From positions 4,282,001 through 4,346,000 of the forward strand of contig NZ_CP049056.1 in assembly GCF_011044155.1 (NCBI RefSeq): a DNA stretch of 64,000 nt, given 5' to 3'. The DNA is from Pikeienuella piscinae (GTDB lineage: Bacteria; Pseudomonadota; Alphaproteobacteria; Rhodobacterales; Rhodobacteraceae). Below, in pieces: positions 41,644 to 51,720 of this stretch. The translations under genes and the position numbers were made by a program. Within the stretch, counting starts at the first letter, position 1; each line of letters begins with the position of its first letter. The notes beneath the pieces were generated by a model, which was given only the letters and a program-made list of their open reading frames with translations, made no database searches and was not told the origin of the DNA.

Positions 41644-42188
41644 TGCGGTGGGCGCTTTACATAGTCGGCGCGGTGCTGATCGTCGGGGCTTCGTTCTGGT
41701 CCTATAGCGTCACCTACGCGACGCAGGATCGGCTGGACGCGATCGAGAGAACCAACCGGGCCATCGCCGAAGAACGGATGGCGATCCAGGTGCTTGCGGC
41801 GGAATGGGCGTGGCTCAACGCGCCTGATCGGCTGACGCGGCTGGTGGCGGCGCATCAGGGCGAACTGGGCCTGACGCCGATGAAGCCCGACAGCTATGCG
41901 GAACTCTCCGAAACGCCGATGAAGCAGCCCGATGATGGAATGGCGCCGGTCGCTCTTATCGATCTCGACGCGCTTTCGCCCGAAGAGCCGGCGGCGCGGC
42001 GCAAGAGCCCAAGGCCCGCGCGCGAGGCGCCGAAACCGGTCGTGACGGCGGAGGCGCGCGAGCCCGCGCCGCATCGCGCCGCGCCGCCTCCCGCGCGGGC
42101 GACAGCCGCCGCGCCGCGCCGCGCCGCGCCCACTGCGCCTGTCGCGGTGCGCGCTCGGGAGAGCGACAAGATCAGGATCGAGCGGTGA
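41643..42188 (+). CDS. ftsL: Cell division protein FtsL
   Basis: 181 residues. Small bitopic divisome protein acting with FtsB and FtsQ to activate FtsWI. The membrane helix is YIVGAVLIVGASFWSYSV (about 6-23), followed by a short periplasmic coiled coil (RLDAIERTNRAIAEERMAIQ) and the conserved LNAPDRLTRLVAAH. From about residue 105 there is an unusual tail rich in Pro, Ala and Arg (for example AAPPPARATAAAPRRAAPTA), roughly 70 residues longer than typical FtsL. Identification rests on size, position between rsmH and ftsI, and these segments. Confidence 0.88.
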   Translation: MRWALYIVGAVLIVGASFWSYSVTYATQDRLDAIERTNRAIAEERMAIQVLAAEWAWLNAPDRLTRLVAAHQGELGLTPMKPDSYAELSETPMKQPDDGMAPVALIDLDALSPEEPAARRKSPRPAREAPKPVVTAEAREPAPHRAAPPPARATAAAPRRAAPTAPVAVRARESDKIRIER

Positions 42189-43981
42189 GCGCCGGCGCGG
42201 ATCTTGTTCGCGTCCTCGGCGACGGCGCCGAGACGGCGCTGGCGCGCCGCGCGGAACGGCGCGAGCGGGCGCGCGAGGAAAAGCGGCGCGCGCGCGCCGA
42301 TCGCGCCGAATGGCGGCTGCTGGTCGTCTCGCTGTTCTTTCTCGTCGGGTTCGGCGTACTGGGCGGGCGCATGGCGCTGCTGGCCGTCGCGGAGCCGAAG
42401 GAGCCGCGCCTTGAGACCGCCGCGTCGCGCGTCGTCGCGACGGAGCGCGCGGCGATCACCGATCGCAACGGCCGGCTCTTGGCGGCCAACCTGCCGACCT
42501 GGGCGATTTACGCGCATCCGCACGAGACCGCGCTCGCCGGCGTCGACGCCGACGAAGCGGCGCGTCGTCTCGGCGCCGTCCTGCCGGAGATCGGAGAAGA
42601 AACGTTCCGCGCTCGCTTCGCGCCGGGGCGAAAATTCGTCTGGATCAAGCGCCCGGCGACCCCGGACGAGCGCCAGGCGGTGCACGACCTCGGCATTCCG
42701 GGAATCTACTTCGGCCGCCGGGAGACCCGCATCTATCCCGCCGGGCGCATCGGCGCGCATATTCTCGGTGGTGTCACGGTCGGCGCGGAAGGCGTCGATC
42801 ACGCCGAACTTGTCGGCCTCGCCGGCGTCGAACGGCGTCTCGACAAGGAACTCCGCGATCCGGCCCGCGCCGGGCGGCCGATGCCGCTCTCCATCGACCT
42901 GGTCGCGCAGACCGCGCTGACCGACGTGATGGGCGCGGCGATGACGGAGTTCAGTGCGATCGCCGCTTCCGCGGTGCTGATGGACGCGCGCAATGGCGAG
43001 GTCCTCGCCATGGTCAGCCTGCCGGATTTCGACCCGAACAACCGGCCCGACACGCGCGATCCGCGGGTGGCGAAGGTGCGCCCGATGATGAATCGCGCGG
43101 CCGAAGGCGTCTATGAGTTCGGCTCCACCTTCAAGCTTTTCACGGCCGCGCAGGCGATCGACAGCGGTCTCTACACGCCCGAGAGCATGATCGACACCAA
43201 GGGCCCGCTCCGCGTCGGCAAATTCAAGATCAACGACTTCCACCGGATGCCGCCGCGCATGACGCTTCGTGACGTGATCGTCGAAAGCTCGAATGTCGGC
43301 ACCTCGAATATCGCGCTGGCGATCGGGGCGGAGGCGCAGAAGGCGTTTCTTCGCAAGATCGGCATGCTCGACCCGACCAGTATAGAGATCGCCGAGGCCC
43401 GGCTCGGGCAACCGCTCTATCCGGCGCGGTGGAGCCAGCTATCGACGATGACGATCTCCTTCGGGCATGGCTTGGCGGCCACGCAATTGCATCTGGCGGC
43501 CGCCTACGCCTCGCTGCTCAACGGCGGGCTCCGGGTGCATCCGACGCTCCGGCGCGGCGCGCCGGCGCCGACCGAGGCGGATCGCGTGATCTCCGCCAGC
43601 ACTTCGCGTTCGCTGCGCGAAATCCTCCGCGCCGTGGTGGCGGAGGAGAAGGGCACCGCGAACTTCGCCGAAGTTCCCGGCTTTGAAGTCGGCGGCAAGA
43701 CCGGCACCGCCGACAAGCCCGCGCGCGGCGGGTATGACGAGTCGAAAACGCTCTCGACTTTCGCCGCCGCCTTTCCGATGTCATCACCGAAATACGTTCT
43801 GGTGGTGACGCTGGATGAGGCTTCGACATTCAGATACGGCCGCACATGGCGCACCGCCGGTTGGACGGCGGCGCCGACCGCCGCGCTGGCGGTCGAGCGG
43901 CTTGCGCCGATCCTTCACATGAGGCCGATCCCGGCGCCGGAGACGGTCGTGGCCGGGGATGTCGGAAAGGTGAGGTTCTGA
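42185..43981 (+). CDS. ftsI: Peptidoglycan D,D-transpeptidase FtsI (PBP3)
   Basis: 598 residues from a GTG overlapping the ftsL stop. Septal transpeptidase working with FtsW. A strongly charged cytoplasmic segment of about 45 residues (ERRERAREEKRRARADRAEW) precedes the membrane helix LLVVSLFFLVGFGVLGGRMAL. The pedestal domain follows, then the transpeptidase domain with active-site Ser314 in FGSTFKLFT, SSN-type motif ESSNVGTSN and KTGT (Lys505, VGGKTGTAD). All catalytic motifs are present. It shares one base with murE. The length is typical. Confidence 0.95.
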   Translation: MSAGADLVRVLGDGAETALARRAERRERAREEKRRARADRAEWRLLVVSLFFLVGFGVLGGRMALLAVAEPKEPRLETAASRVVATERAAITDRNGRLLAANLPTWAIYAHPHETALAGVDADEAARRLGAVLPEIGEETFRARFAPGRKFVWIKRPATPDERQAVHDLGIPGIYFGRRETRIYPAGRIGAHILGGVTVGAEGVDHAELVGLAGVERRLDKELRDPARAGRPMPLSIDLVAQTALTDVMGAAMTEFSAIAASAVLMDARNGEVLAMVSLPDFDPNNRPDTRDPRVAKVRPMMNRAAEGVYEFGSTFKLFTAAQAIDSGLYTPESMIDTKGPLRVGKFKINDFHRMPPRMTLRDVIVESSNVGTSNIALAIGAEAQKAFLRKIGMLDPTSIEIAEARLGQPLYPARWSQLSTMTISFGHGLAATQLHLAAAYASLLNGGLRVHPTLRRGAPAPTEADRVISASTSRSLREILRAVVAEEKGTANFAEVPGFEVGGKTGTADKPARGGYDESKTLSTFAAAFPMSSPKYVLVVTLDEASTFRYGRTWRTAGWTAAPTAALAVERLAPILHMRPIPAPETVVAGDVGKVRF

Positions 43982-45474
43982 TGGCGGCGACGCTCGCCTC
44001 GCTCGGCCTTGCGGGGCTTGACCGGAAGGGGCCGGCGCCGCGCCCGGACATGGTGATCAGCGGACTTTGCGCCGACAGTCGGGAAACCCGGCCGGGCTTT
44101 CTCTTCGCGGCTCTGAAGGGCGCGCTCGACGGCGCCGAGTTTGCGCAATACGCGGTCAGGATGGGCGCGTCCGCTGTGCTGACGAGCGCGGAAGGCGCGG
44201 AGCGGGCGCGCGCCGATATCGGCGACTGGCCGGTTCCCTTTCTGATCGACGAGAACCCGCGTCGCCGTCTTGCGCTTGCCGCCGCCGCCTTTTACGGCGC
44301 GCAGCCCGAGACCCTGCTCGCGGTCACCGGGACCAACGGAAAGACCTCGGTCGCGAGTTTCGCGCGGCAGATCTTCGCCGCGCTCGGCCGTCGCGCCGCG
44401 AGCTTCGGCACGGTCGGGGTGGAGGGCGCGGTGACGAAGCCGCTGGCGATGACGACGCCCGAGCCAATCACGCTGCACCGGCTGCTGGCCGAACTTGCCG
44501 ACGCCGGCGTCACTCACGCGGTGATGGAGGCGTCAAGCCACGGGCTGGCGCAGCACCGGCTCGACGGCGCGCGGCTCTCCGGCGGCGCCTTCACCAATCT
44601 CAGCCGCGATCATCTCGATTATCACGCGGATTTCGAAAGCTATCTCGCGGCCAAGCTCCGGCTCTTCTCCGAGCTTCTGCCGGAGGGCGCGCCGGCCGTC
44701 CTCAACGCCGACGATTCCACTTATCATCAGGCCGCGCGCGCCGCGAAGCGACAGGAGATCATCCCCTTCGGCCGCGACCGCGAGGCGGCGCGCGGGTTGC
44801 GCCTGATCGAAGCGCGGTTCGACGCGGCGGGGCAGGAGCTGGACCTGGAATGGCGGGGCGCGCCGCGGCGCGTCCGGCTCGGCCTGATCGGCGGGTTCCA
44901 GGGGCTGAACGCGATGGCCGCCGCCGCGCTGGTCATCGGCGCCGGGGAAGCGCCGGACAGGGTTTTCGAAGCGATGAACCGGCTCACCGGCGTTCGGGGT
45001 CGGATGGAGCATGTCGCGACCCGCGCCAACGGCGCCGCGATCTATGTTGATTATTCGCACACCCCCGGCGGGCTTTCGACGGCGCTCGCCGCGCTTCGGC
45101 TCCATACGCCAGGCCGACTGATCGTCGTATTCGGCGCCGGCGGCGACCGCGATCGCGGCAAGCGGCCGGAAATGGGACGCGCGGCCTGCGAGGGCTCGGA
45201 CGCCGTCATCGTGACGGATGACAATCCGCGCGGCGAGGACCCCGCCTCGATCCGCGCCTCGATCCGCGCCGCCTGCCCGAACGCCATAGAGATCGGTGAC
45301 CGGGCTGAGGCGATTCTCACAGGCGTTGACGCATTGTCGCCCGATGATCGGCTTCTGATCGCCGGGAAGGGGCATGAAACCGGCCAGACCGTGGCCGGCG
45401 TGACGCACCCCTTTGACGATGCGGAACAGGCGCGCGCCTCGGTCGCGGCGCTGGATGGCGAGGACGAGGCATGA
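43981..45474 (+). CDS. murE: UDP-MurNAc-tripeptide synthetase MurE
   Basis: 497 residues. Adds meso-diaminopimelate to UDP-MurNAc-L-Ala-D-Glu in the cytoplasm. Domains run from the UDP-binding N-terminus (GLCADSRETRPGFLFAALKG) through the ATPase core (VTGTNGKTSVASFARQIF) to the C-terminal ligase domain. The motif DNPRGEDPASIR shows the DNPR signature specific for meso-DAP, implying a Gram-negative type stem peptide. The frame extends 45 codons upstream, but the ATG at 43981 gives the normal N-terminus and overlaps the ftsI stop by one base. Confidence 0.96.
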   Translation: MAATLASLGLAGLDRKGPAPRPDMVISGLCADSRETRPGFLFAALKGALDGAEFAQYAVRMGASAVLTSAEGAERARADIGDWPVPFLIDENPRRRLALAAAAFYGAQPETLLAVTGTNGKTSVASFARQIFAALGRRAASFGTVGVEGAVTKPLAMTTPEPITLHRLLAELADAGVTHAVMEASSHGLAQHRLDGARLSGGAFTNLSRDHLDYHADFESYLAAKLRLFSELLPEGAPAVLNADDSTYHQAARAAKRQEIIPFGRDREAARGLRLIEARFDAAGQELDLEWRGAPRRVRLGLIGGFQGLNAMAAAALVIGAGEAPDRVFEAMNRLTGVRGRMEHVATRANGAAIYVDYSHTPGGLSTALAALRLHTPGRLIVVFGAGGDRDRGKRPEMGRAACEGSDAVIVTDDNPRGEDPASIRASIRAACPNAIEIGDRAEAILTGVDALSPDDRLLIAGKGHETGQTVAGVTHPFDDAEQARASVAALDGEDEA

Positions 45475-46916
45475 CGGGCGCGCTCTGGACGGAGGAAGAG
45501 GCGGCGGCGGCGACAGGCGGGCGCGCGACGGCGGGGTTCAATGTCTCCGGCGTCTCGATCGACAGTCGTTCGCTGAACCGGGGCGATCTTTTTGTCGCCC
45601 TCCAGGACGCGCGCGACGGGCACGAGTTCGTCGCCGCTGCGTTCAAGGCCGGGGCGGCGGCGGCCATGGTCGGCCGGGTTCCCGGTTCCGCGCCGCCCGG
45701 CGCGCCGCTTCTTGTCGTGAAAGACCCGCTCGCCGGGCTTTGGGGTCTTGCGGCGGCTTCGCGGTCGCGGACGCAGGCGAAGGTGATCGCCGTCACCGGC
45801 TCGGTCGGCAAGACCGGCGTGAAGGAAATGCTCCGCGCCTGCCTCGGCGCCAGCGGCCCGACCCATGCGGCGGAGAAAAGCTTCAACAATCACTGGGGCG
45901 CGCCGCTGACATTGGCGCGGATGCCGGAGGCGACGCGCTTCGCCGCGATCGAGATCGGCATGAACCAGCCCGGTGAGATCGCGCCGCTTTCGCGCCTCGC
46001 GCGGCCGGATGTGACCATCGTCACCACGGTCGAGGCGGTGCACCTCGCGGGGTTCGACAGCGTCGAGGCGATCGCGGACGAGAAGGCGGAGATCTTTGAC
46101 GGTCTGGTCGCTGGCGGCGTCGCCATTCTCAACGCAGACAACGTTCATTTCGAGCGGCTCGCAGCGGCGGCGCGGCATCGCGGCGCGCGCGTCGTCGCTT
46201 TCGGTTCTGGCGCGCGCGCGGACGCGCGGCTGGAGAGCGCGCGCCTCACCGGCCGCGCGACGGTGGTCAAAGCGACGCTCCACGGGCGTCCGCTCATGTT
46301 CAAGATCGGCGCGCCGGGCCGGCACCTTGCGCTCAACGCGCTCGCCGCGCTTGCGGCGACCGACGCGGTGGACGGCGATGTCGCGAAGGCCGCGCTCGCC
46401 CTCGGCCGCTGGACTCCGCCAGAGGGCCGCGGCTCCCGCTGGCGCATCGAGATTGGCGAAGGCGGGAACGGCGGCTCGATCACGCTGATCGACGAGAGCT
46501 ACAACGCCAACCCGGTTTCGATGCGCGCCGCGCTCGCGGTTCTTTGCGCCGCGAAACCGGAGGACCATGTCGGCAGGATCGACAAGGGGCGCCGGGTGGC
46601 GTTCCTTGGCGACATGCTGGAACTTGGTTCCGAGGCTGAGGCCATGCACGCCGCGCTCGCCGCCGCAGAGGAGATGGCGGGGGTGGATCTCGTGCATTGC
46701 TGCGGGCCGCTGACGCGCGCGCTTCACGACGCGTTGCCGGCGGAGAAGCGCGGCGAATGGTTCGGAACCAGCGCGGATCTCGCCGCCGCCGTCGGGCGTA
46801 AGCTCGACGCCGGGGATGTGGCGATGGTCAAGGGTTCGCTTGGCTCGAAAATGGCGCCGGTCGTCGCCGCGATCCGGCGCATGGGGCATGTACGGCCGGA
46901 CGCGGAGGGGGGCTGA
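45471..46916 (+). CDS. murF: UDP-MurNAc-tripeptide-D-Ala-D-Ala ligase MurF
   Basis: 481 residues. Adds D-Ala-D-Ala, completing the cytoplasmic UDP-MurNAc-pentapeptide. Features: [20 protein letters not shown] (UDP domain), [14 protein letters not shown] (ATP loop; serine takes the place of the usual threonine and asparagine of GTNGKT, as is common in MurF), [14 protein letters not shown] and [13 protein letters not shown]. Overlaps murE by four bases (ATGA). Product is normal in length. Confidence 0.95.
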   Translation: MTGALWTEEEAAAATGGRATAGFNVSGVSIDSRSLNRGDLFVALQDARDGHEFVAAAFKAGAAAAMVGRVPGSAPPGAPLLVVKDPLAGLWGLAAASRSRTQAKVIAVTGSVGKTGVKEMLRACLGASGPTHAAEKSFNNHWGAPLTLARMPEATRFAAIEIGMNQPGEIAPLSRLARPDVTIVTTVEAVHLAGFDSVEAIADEKAEIFDGLVAGGVAILNADNVHFERLAAAARHRGARVVAFGSGARADARLESARLTGRATVVKATLHGRPLMFKIGAPGRHLALNALAALAATDAVDGDVAKAALALGRWTPPEGRGSRWRIEIGEGGNGGSITLIDESYNANPVSMRAALAVLCAAKPEDHVGRIDKGRRVAFLGDMLELGSEAEAMHAALAAAEEMAGVDLVHCCGPLTRALHDALPAEKRGEWFGTSADLAAAVGRKLDAGDVAMVKGSLGSKMAPVVAAIRRMGHVRPDAEGG

Positions 46917-46917
46917 C

Positions 46918-48006
46918 ATGCTATACGAGATACTCACGCCGCTTTCCGAGGGCGGCGATCTCTTCAACCTCTTCCGCTACATCACCTTCCGCGCCGGCGG
47001 CGCGCTCTTCACCGCGCTCGTTTTCGGCTTCATTTTCGGACGGCCGATCATCGAGCGGCTTCGGCGCATGCAGGGCAAGGGCCAGCCGATCCGGGACGAT
47101 GGGCCGGCGAGTCACATACTGGAGAAGGCGGGCACGCCGACCATGGGCGGCGTGATGATCCTCGCGTCGGTGCTCTTCTCGACGCTTCTCTGGGCGCGGA
47201 TGGACAACGGGTTCGTTCTTCTCGTTCTCTTCGTCACGGTCGGTTTCGGTCTGATCGGTTTCGTTGACGATTATCTGAAAGTGACGAAGCAGAGCCATCG
47301 CGGCTTTTCCGGGCGGGTACGGCTGCTCATCGGGTTCGTCATCGCCGCCATCGCCGGAACATGGGCGACCTGGCTTCAGCCGATGGCGTTGCAGGGGCAA
47401 CTCGCGGTGCCGGTGCTGAAGGAGGCGCTGGTGCCGATGGGCGTGGTTTTCCTGCCCTTCGCCATGCTGGTGATCGTCGGCAGCGCCAACGCCGTCAACC
47501 TGACTGACGGACTGGACGGGCTGGCGATCATGCCGGTGATGATCGCGGCCGGCTCGCTCGGGGTCATCGCCTATGTCGTCGGGCGGACGGATTTCACCGA
47601 TTATCTGCAACTCCACTACGTCCCCGGAACCGGTGAGATCACGGTGTTCGCGGCGGCGCTGATCGGCGCCGGGCTCGGCTTTCTCTGGTATAACGCGCCG
47701 CCGGCCATGGTGTTCATGGGCGACACGGGCAGTCTTTCGCTCGGCGGCGCGCTCGGCGCCATCGCGGTTTCGATCAAGCATGAAATCGTCTGGGCGGTGA
47801 TCGGTGGGCTTTTCGTCCTCGAAGCGGTCAGCGTCATCGTTCAGGTCGCCAGTTACAAGCTGACCGGGAAACGGGTTTTCCGCATGGCCCCGATCCATCA
47901 CCACTTCGAGCAGAAGGGCTGGCGCGAGCCGACCGTCGTGATCCGGTTCTGGATCATTGCGGTGATCCTCGCGCTGGTCGGGCTCGCGTCGCTGAAACTG
48001 AGATAG
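46918..48006 (+). CDS. mraY: Phospho-MurNAc-pentapeptide transferase MraY
   Basis: 362 residues, about ten membrane helices. Transfers phospho-MurNAc-pentapeptide to undecaprenyl phosphate, making lipid I. The catalytic motifs [13 protein letters not shown] (Asp pair), [14 protein letters not shown] and [18 protein letters not shown] are all intact, as is the histidine motif [12 protein letters not shown] (M-A-P-I-H-H-H-F). The ATG at 46918 follows the murF stop by one base. Confidence 0.97.
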   Translation: MLYEILTPLSEGGDLFNLFRYITFRAGGALFTALVFGFIFGRPIIERLRRMQGKGQPIRDDGPASHILEKAGTPTMGGVMILASVLFSTLLWARMDNGFVLLVLFVTVGFGLIGFVDDYLKVTKQSHRGFSGRVRLLIGFVIAAIAGTWATWLQPMALQGQLAVPVLKEALVPMGVVFLPFAMLVIVGSANAVNLTDGLDGLAIMPVMIAAGSLGVIAYVVGRTDFTDYLQLHYVPGTGEITVFAAALIGAGLGFLWYNAPPAMVFMGDTGSLSLGGALGAIAVSIKHEIVWAVIGGLFVLEAVSVIVQVASYKLTGKRVFRMAPIHHHFEQKGWREPTVVIRFWIIAVILALVGLASLKLR

Positions 48007-48053
48007 AGGCGGCGACGGATGATCGTTTCACCACATTTCGATACCGGGCGCGG

Positions 48054-49451
48054 ATGATCGCGGTCAGGGGATATGAGCGCCGCCGCGTTGGCGTTCTCGG
48101 GCTCGGCCGGTCCGGCCTTGCGGCCGCGCGGGCGCTCGCGGCGGGCGGCGCCAATCCGGTTTGCTGGGATGACGGCGAAGCGGCGCGCGCCGCCGCGGCG
48201 GCGGCCGGGTTCGAGATCGAGGACCTGACGCAGGCGGCGGCCTGGGGCGATACTTCGCTTCTCGTCGCCTCGCCCGGCGTCCCGCACCTCTACCCGGCGC
48301 CGCATCCTGCGATCGCCGCGGCTTCGCGCGCCGGCGCGCTGGTCGATAACGATGTCTCGCTGTTCTTCCGCGCGGTCCAGATGACAGGCGCTGAGGTGAG
48401 GCTCGTCGCCGTCACCGGCTCGAACGGCAAATCGACCGTCACGGCGCTGATCGACCATATCCTCGGCGCGTCCGGACGCCCGCGGCAGATGGGCGGCAAT
48501 ATCGGACGCGCCGTGCTCGACCTCGACCCGCCCGCGGATGGCGAGACGGTGGTGCTGGAGCTGTCCTCCTACCAGATCGATCTTGCGCGCGTGCTCGCGC
48601 CCGATATCGCGGTCTTTCTCAACCTTTCGGCGGATCACCTGGACCGGCACGGCGGGCTTGGCGGGTATTTCGCCGCGAAACGGCGGCTTTTCGAGCTTGG
48701 CGCGCCGGAAGTCGCCGTGATCGGGGTGGAGGAGACCGCCGGGCGTTTTCTCGCCGCCGCCATGGCGGACCCGTCGGGCGACGGAGCGCGCCTTGTCCGC
48801 GTCTCGACGGCGGAGCGGCTGAAGGGGGAGGGGAGTGCGGTTTTCATGAACCGCCATCACCTCACCGAATGGACGAAAGGCAAGCAGGCCGGGGCCTGCG
48901 ACATGCGTGAAGCGCCGGCGCTCCAGGGGCGGCACAACCATCAGAACGCCTGCGCCGCCTGGGCCGCCTGCCGGGCGCTCGGCCTTGGCCCGAAAGCCAT
49001 CGCGGCCGCGCTGCCGACCTTTCCGGGCCTGCCGCATCGGATGGAGAACATCGGCGCCGCGAAGGGCGTCGCCTATGTGAACGATTCCAAAGCGACCAAC
49101 GCCGACGCGGCCGAGAAGGCGCTTTCGACATTCGAGCGCATTCGCTGGATCGCCGGCGGCGTCGCCAAGGAAGGAGGAATCGCGCCGCTCGCGCCGCTCT
49201 TCCCGCGCCTCGCCAAAACCTATCTGATCGGCGCGGCGGCGGCGGAATTCGCCGCGACGCTGGGCGACGCGCCGCACGAGATATGCGGCGATCTCGGAAC
49301 CGCGCTGAGCCGTGCGGCGGCCGAGGCGGAGGCGGGCGAGACCGTGCTCCTGTCCCCCGCCTGCGCCAGTTTCGACCAGTTCGCCAGTTTCGAGGCCCGC
49401 GGCGACGCCTTTCGCGCCGCCGTGTTGAGATTGATCGGGGAGGGGACATGA
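48054..49451 (+). CDS. murD: UDP-MurNAc-L-Ala-D-Glu ligase MurD
   Basis: 465 residues. Adds D-glutamate to UDP-MurNAc-L-alanine. It shows the N-terminal Rossmann loop GVLGLGRSGLAAARALAAGG, the ATP motif AVTGSNGKSTVTALIDHIL, LELSSYQIDLAR, the metal-binding HNHQNACAAWAACRALG and the C-terminal ligand site VNDSKATNADAAEKAL. There are 47 bases between mraY and murD; this is the largest internal gap of the early cluster. Confidence 0.96.
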   Translation: MIAVRGYERRRVGVLGLGRSGLAAARALAAGGANPVCWDDGEAARAAAAAAGFEIEDLTQAAAWGDTSLLVASPGVPHLYPAPHPAIAAASRAGALVDNDVSLFFRAVQMTGAEVRLVAVTGSNGKSTVTALIDHILGASGRPRQMGGNIGRAVLDLDPPADGETVVLELSSYQIDLARVLAPDIAVFLNLSADHLDRHGGLGGYFAAKRRLFELGAPEVAVIGVEETAGRFLAAAMADPSGDGARLVRVSTAERLKGEGSAVFMNRHHLTEWTKGKQAGACDMREAPALQGRHNHQNACAAWAACRALGLGPKAIAAALPTFPGLPHRMENIGAAKGVAYVNDSKATNADAAEKALSTFERIRWIAGGVAKEGGIAPLAPLFPRLAKTYLIGAAAAEFAATLGDAPHEICGDLGTALSRAAAEAEAGETVLLSPACASFDQFASFEARGDAFRAAVLRLIGEGT

Positions 49452-50611
49452 CCGAGCTCACCTTTCGCGCGCCGCAGGGCGCATTCGTCGATCCCTCGAT
49501 CCTCGGGCGCTGGTGGCGGACCATCGACAAGCTGACGCTGCTCGCGCTCATCCTTCTCGTCCTTGTCGGTCTGCTGATCAGCTTCGCCGCCTCTGTGCCG
49601 CTGGCCGAGAAGAACGGCCTGCCGCAATTCTATTTCGTTACCCGCCACGCTGTTTTTGCGATGATCTCGGTGGGTTTGATGCTGACGCTGTCGGTGCTGA
49701 CGCCGGACCAGGTGCGGCGCAACGGCGTGAGGCTATTTCTTTTCGCCTTCGTCGCCGTCGCCCTGCTGCCGGTCTTCGGCACCGATTTCGGCAAGGGCGC
49801 GGTGCGGTGGTATTCCTTCGGGCTTTCCGTGCAGCCGTCGGAGTTTCTGAAACCCGGCCTCGCGGTGCTTACCGGCTGGATGATGGCGGCCTCGCTTCGG
49901 CCGATGGGGCCGCCGGGGGTGTCGCTTTCCTTCCTGGTTACGGCGGCGGTGATCGGCGCGCTGGCGATCCAGCCCGATTTCGGCCAGGCGCTGCTGGTCA
50001 TCGCGTCCTGGGGCGCGATGTTCTTCGTCTGGGGCGCGCCGATCTGGCTGATGGTGATGCTCGTCGGGCTCGGCGTAGGGCTGATCTGGTTCGCCTACGC
50101 GAATTTCGAATATGTCGCGAGCCGCATCAATGACTACTGGTCGGAGGAGATCGATCCGACGAGCCAGATCGGTTACGCGACCAACGCGATCCTGAAGGGC
50201 GGGTTCTTCGGCGTCGGCGCCGGCGAAGGCTCGGTCAAATGGTCGCTGCCCGACGCGCATACCGATTTCGTGATGGCGGTGGCGGCGGAGGAATACGGGT
50301 TGCTTTTCTGCCTCCTGGTGATCGGGCTCTACCTTCTCATCACGCTTCGGGCGCTGAAACGGCTGATGCGCGAACGCGAGCCTTTCGTCCGCGTCGCCGG
50401 ATCGGGCCTTGCGGTGATGATCGGGCTTCAGGCCTTCATCAATATCGGCGTCACGTTCACACTTCTTCCGGCGAAGGGGATGACGCTGCCGTTCATCTCC
50501 TATGGCGGCTCGTCGATGGTCGCATCGGGCGTCGCGATGGGGCTGATGCTGGCGCTGACCCGCGACCGGCCGCAGGACCATGTGACCGACCGGCTCGGCG
50601 GCGGCCGGTGA
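49448..50611 (+). CDS. ftsW: Septal peptidoglycan glycosyltransferase FtsW
   Basis: 387-residue SEDS-family protein, about ten membrane helices. Polymerises lipid II into glycan strands with FtsI at the septum. Hallmarks are KGAVRWYSFGLSVQPSEFLK (the conserved GA-x-RW and PSEF stretch), LAIQPDFGQALL (with the key aspartate), and the final TLLPAKGMTLPFISYGGSSM. The start at 49448 overlaps the murD stop (ATGA); upstream in-frame codons lie inside murD. Confidence 0.96.
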   Translation: MTELTFRAPQGAFVDPSILGRWWRTIDKLTLLALILLVLVGLLISFAASVPLAEKNGLPQFYFVTRHAVFAMISVGLMLTLSVLTPDQVRRNGVRLFLFAFVAVALLPVFGTDFGKGAVRWYSFGLSVQPSEFLKPGLAVLTGWMMAASLRPMGPPGVSLSFLVTAAVIGALAIQPDFGQALLVIASWGAMFFVWGAPIWLMVMLVGLGVGLIWFAYANFEYVASRINDYWSEEIDPTSQIGYATNAILKGGFFGVGAGEGSVKWSLPDAHTDFVMAVAAEEYGLLFCLLVIGLYLLITLRALKRLMREREPFVRVAGSGLAVMIGLQAFINIGVTFTLLPAKGMTLPFISYGGSSMVASGVAMGLMLALTRDRPQDHVTDRLGGGR

Positions 50612-51720
50612 CGGACGCGCGTCTTCTGGTGATCGCCGCAGGCGGCACCGGCGGGCACATGTTCCCGGCGCAGGCGCTGGCGGAAGAGATGCTGGCGCGG
50701 GGTTGGCGCGTCGCGCTCTCCACCGATGATCGCGGGCTTCGGTACGCCGGCGGATTTCCCGAAGACGTCGAGAGGCGCGCGCTTTCCGCCGCGACTTTCG
50801 CGCGGGGCGGCCTCGGGGCGAAGGCGCTGGCGCCCTTTCGCATATTGAAAGGCGTGATCGAAGCCGTGCGCTGGTTCAGGGCTGACCGGCCGACTGCGGT
50901 CGCCGGGTTCGGCGGGTACCCGTCGCTTCCGGCGCTGGCGGCGGCCGCCCGGATCGGGGCGCCGCGGCTGATTCACGAACAGAATGGCGTTCTCGGCCGG
51001 GTGAACCGTCTTTTCGCGCGCCGGGTCGATGCGCTGGCCTGCGGGGTCTGGCCGGTTTCGAATGCTCCTGAGGGCGCGCGGCTGGTGGAGATCGGAAACC
51101 CGATCCGCGCCGCCGCGAAAGAGGCGATGAAGACGCCTTATGCGCCGCCGGGCGAGGGCCCGCTCAATCTCTTGGTCTTTGGCGGGAGCCAGGGCGCCTC
51201 GGTTTTCGCGCGGCTTCTGCCCGAGGCGCTCGCGGCGCTGCCGGGGCCGCTCCGCGCCCGGCTTCGCGTGACCACGCAGGCGCGTGAAGCCGAAGCGGCC
51301 GAACTCGCGGCGGCGCTCGGTGAAGCGGCCGAGGTGGCGCCGTTCTTTTCCGACATGCCGGCGCGGATCGCCGCCGCGCAGCTCGTCATATGCCGCGCCG
51401 GCGCCTCCACGGTCGCGGAACTCGCCGCGATCGGCCGGCCGTCGATCCTGGTTCCATATCCGGCGGCGATGGACGATCATCAGACCGCGAACGCCGCGTC
51501 GCTGGTCGCCGCCGGCGCAGCCATCCTCGCGCCGGAGACCGGATCGGCGGGCGTGGGGTTGACGGGCGCCGCGCTTGCGGGGCACATCCGCGCCGTTCTG
51601 GAGGCGCCGGAGCACGCTGTCGAAATGGCGGCGGCGGCGCGCCGGGTCGGGCGGCCGGAAGCCGCCGCCGCGCTCGGCGATCTCGTGGAGCGGATCAGCG
51701 AGGGAAACGGGACAAGATGA
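50608..51720 (+). CDS. murG: UDP-GlcNAc transferase MurG
   Basis: 370 residues from GTG (GTGA overlap with ftsW). Peripheral membrane GT28 enzyme that converts lipid I to lipid II. N-terminal loop [47 protein letters not shown], the second glycine loop [13 protein letters not shown] and the UDP-GlcNAc-binding [20 protein letters not shown] are all clear. Length is normal. Confidence 0.96.
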   Translation: MTDARLLVIAAGGTGGHMFPAQALAEEMLARGWRVALSTDDRGLRYAGGFPEDVERRALSAATFARGGLGAKALAPFRILKGVIEAVRWFRADRPTAVAGFGGYPSLPALAAAARIGAPRLIHEQNGVLGRVNRLFARRVDALACGVWPVSNAPEGARLVEIGNPIRAAAKEAMKTPYAPPGEGPLNLLVFGGSQGASVFARLLPEALAALPGPLRARLRVTTQAREAEAAELAAALGEAAEVAPFFSDMPARIAAAQLVICRAGASTVAELAAIGRPSILVPYPAAMDDHQTANAASLVAAGAAILAPETGSAGVGLTGAALAGHIRAVLEAPEHAVEMAAAARRVGRPEAAAALGDLVERISEGNGTR

